NCBI GenBank assembly: GCA_017632695.1 | Contig: JAGBQS010000125.1 | Coordinates: 1-14,077, forward strand | Length of the DNA stretch: 14,077 nt | Direction: 5' to 3' | Source of the DNA: Bacteroidales bacterium | GTDB taxonomy: Bacteria > Bacteroidota > Bacteroidia > Bacteroidales > UBA3663 | Part shown: one piece after another, positions 13,446 to 14,077 of the stretch | How positions within the stretch are numbered: the first letter of the stretch is position 1 | How the letters are laid out: each line of letters starts with the position of its first letter | The notes under the pieces: model-generated | What the model was told of the DNA's origin: nothing | Databases searched by the model: none | Seen by the model: the letters and a program-made list of their open reading frames with translations, nothing else | Made by a program: the position numbers and the translations under genes

Positions 13446-14077
13446 TTACTTCATCCTGATCCGTTTGAGTCCGTCAATGAGTTGGCCGGACTCGGACACG
13501 CCTTCCACACGGATGGTATAGAGGGTGTTGTAATTGTCGTTGGTCCAGAAACTGAACTTTGCCAGGCCGGTGCTGTCAACCTCGATGGCAGGATTCCAAT
13601 AGAGCGTAGAACGCATGTCGGTACCCGGAGGATTGGCTAATCGTTCGTTCGGATCGGAATAATCCGTCGGATGGAATTCGCGTGGTATCTGGTAGCCCAG
13701 CGGTTTGAACAGAACTGAACTGAGGTCGGTCTTGACCGAAAGGTTCGGATTCTCCTGGATGCGGACCACATAGGCGTTGAAATCGGTAATGGAGGTTGAC
13801 GTATAGGGGGCCAGCATCAGGTCGAGGTATTCGATGCAGGAGGTATTGCAATAATTATCGACGTACTCAAATTCCGTTTCCTCTTCGCCGGCTGTGAGCG
13901 ATACTTCCGTGCCGTTCAGAATGAAATGCAGTTCCTTGCCGCGGAATTTGGCAATACGCTTGCCATCGGCGTTCACAGCGACAAATACGCCCGGAATGGT
14001 GTTAAGCAGTTCCTCGAGTGAGGCGACACCCAATTCCTGTATTTCTTTATAACTGTATTTGCGTTCTGCGAAGCGAC
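13446..14077 (-). CDS. TonB plug-like domain at the C-terminus of a macroglobulin-type (MG2) surface protein (partial)
   Basis: Open to the right edge, so the N-terminus is missing; 210 codons are visible, ending in a stop at 13446. The visible part starts RFAERKYSYKEIQELGVASL, then EELLNTIPGVFVAV, matching the start of the TonB plug fold (usually LxxxLxxxPGV). No beta-barrel follows. Instead there is a short tail with TLYWNPAIEVDSTGLAKFSF and YTIRVEGVSESGQLIDG. In Bacteroidetes this plug plus W-N-P / F-S-F tail is typical of large macroglobulin (MG2)-type envelope proteins rather than true TonB receptors. Partners and substrate cannot be inferred. A carboxypeptidase-regulatory-domain protein of another type is possible. 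Confidence 0.6.
   Translation of the reverse strand, partial: RFAERKYSYKEIQELGVASLEELLNTIPGVFVAVNADGKRIAKFRGKELHFILNGTEVSLTAGEEETEFEYVDNYCNTSCIEYLDLMLAPYTSTSITDFNAYVVRIQENPNLSVKTDLSSVLFKPLGYQIPREFHPTDYSDPNERLANPPGTDMRSTLYWNPAIEVDSTGLAKFSFWTNDNYNTLYTIRVEGVSESGQLIDGLKRIRMK

Noticed and set aside
1..14077. tRNA, rRNA, transposase, integrase, toxin-antitoxin, restriction or phage-defence genes.
   Set aside because: Looked for typical motifs on both strands and found none.

Overview
The window looks like a chromosomal segment of a Bacteroidales bacterium (Bacteroides/Parabacteroides/Tannerella-like; genus not resolvable by eye). Reasons: four matches to the Bacteroidetes -7 promoter box TAnnTTTG, three with a TTG 19-20 bp upstream; A-rich rather than Shine-Dalgarno start regions; and gene families typical of the phylum (a plug-domain protein with a macroglobulin-type tail, a DUF3667-type zinc-ribbon membrane protein, small outer-membrane beta-barrels, and a possible DUF6261-like protein).

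Region 1 (1-5806, all +) is the 3' part of an exopolysaccharide/capsule operon with overlapping or nearly abutting genes: the end of an EpsG-like polymerase, a GT4 glycosyltransferase, a GT2 glycosyltransferase, a membrane-anchored pectate-lyase-like beta-helix protein, and a second GT4 glycosyltransferase. A long-loop hairpin with a T tract probably ends it. The likely division of labour is sugar transfer at the inner membrane, chain polymerisation, and modification or trimming of the polymer by the beta-helix protein.

Region 2 (5807-7978) holds two single-gene units. The first is a small secreted protein with its own promoter and a strong terminator. The second is a 255-aa protein of uncertain family. 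Its predicted leader of roughly 300 nt carries five contiguous 42-bp repeats, each able to form a short hairpin. A nested palindrome containing a terminator follows this gene.

Region 3 (7979-11815, all -) reads, in transcription order: a zinc-ribbon membrane protein, a 210-aa beta-barrel, two full-length paralogous beta-barrels (A and B) that overlap by 26 bp, and a truncated third copy (A') most like A. A solo copy of the 42-bp repeat sits between B and A', positioned as B's terminator.

Region 4 (11816-14077) holds a divergent promoter region, an AlkD-like DNA glycosylase (+), a convergent unrecognised 177-aa gene (-) whose stop codon overlaps that of AlkD, and the 3' end of a plug-domain protein (-) running off the right edge.

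No complete new system can be demonstrated. The best candidates for something undescribed are the hairpin-repeat leader with its solo copy 1.7 kb away, and the A-B-A' outer-membrane paralog cluster with a silent partial copy.
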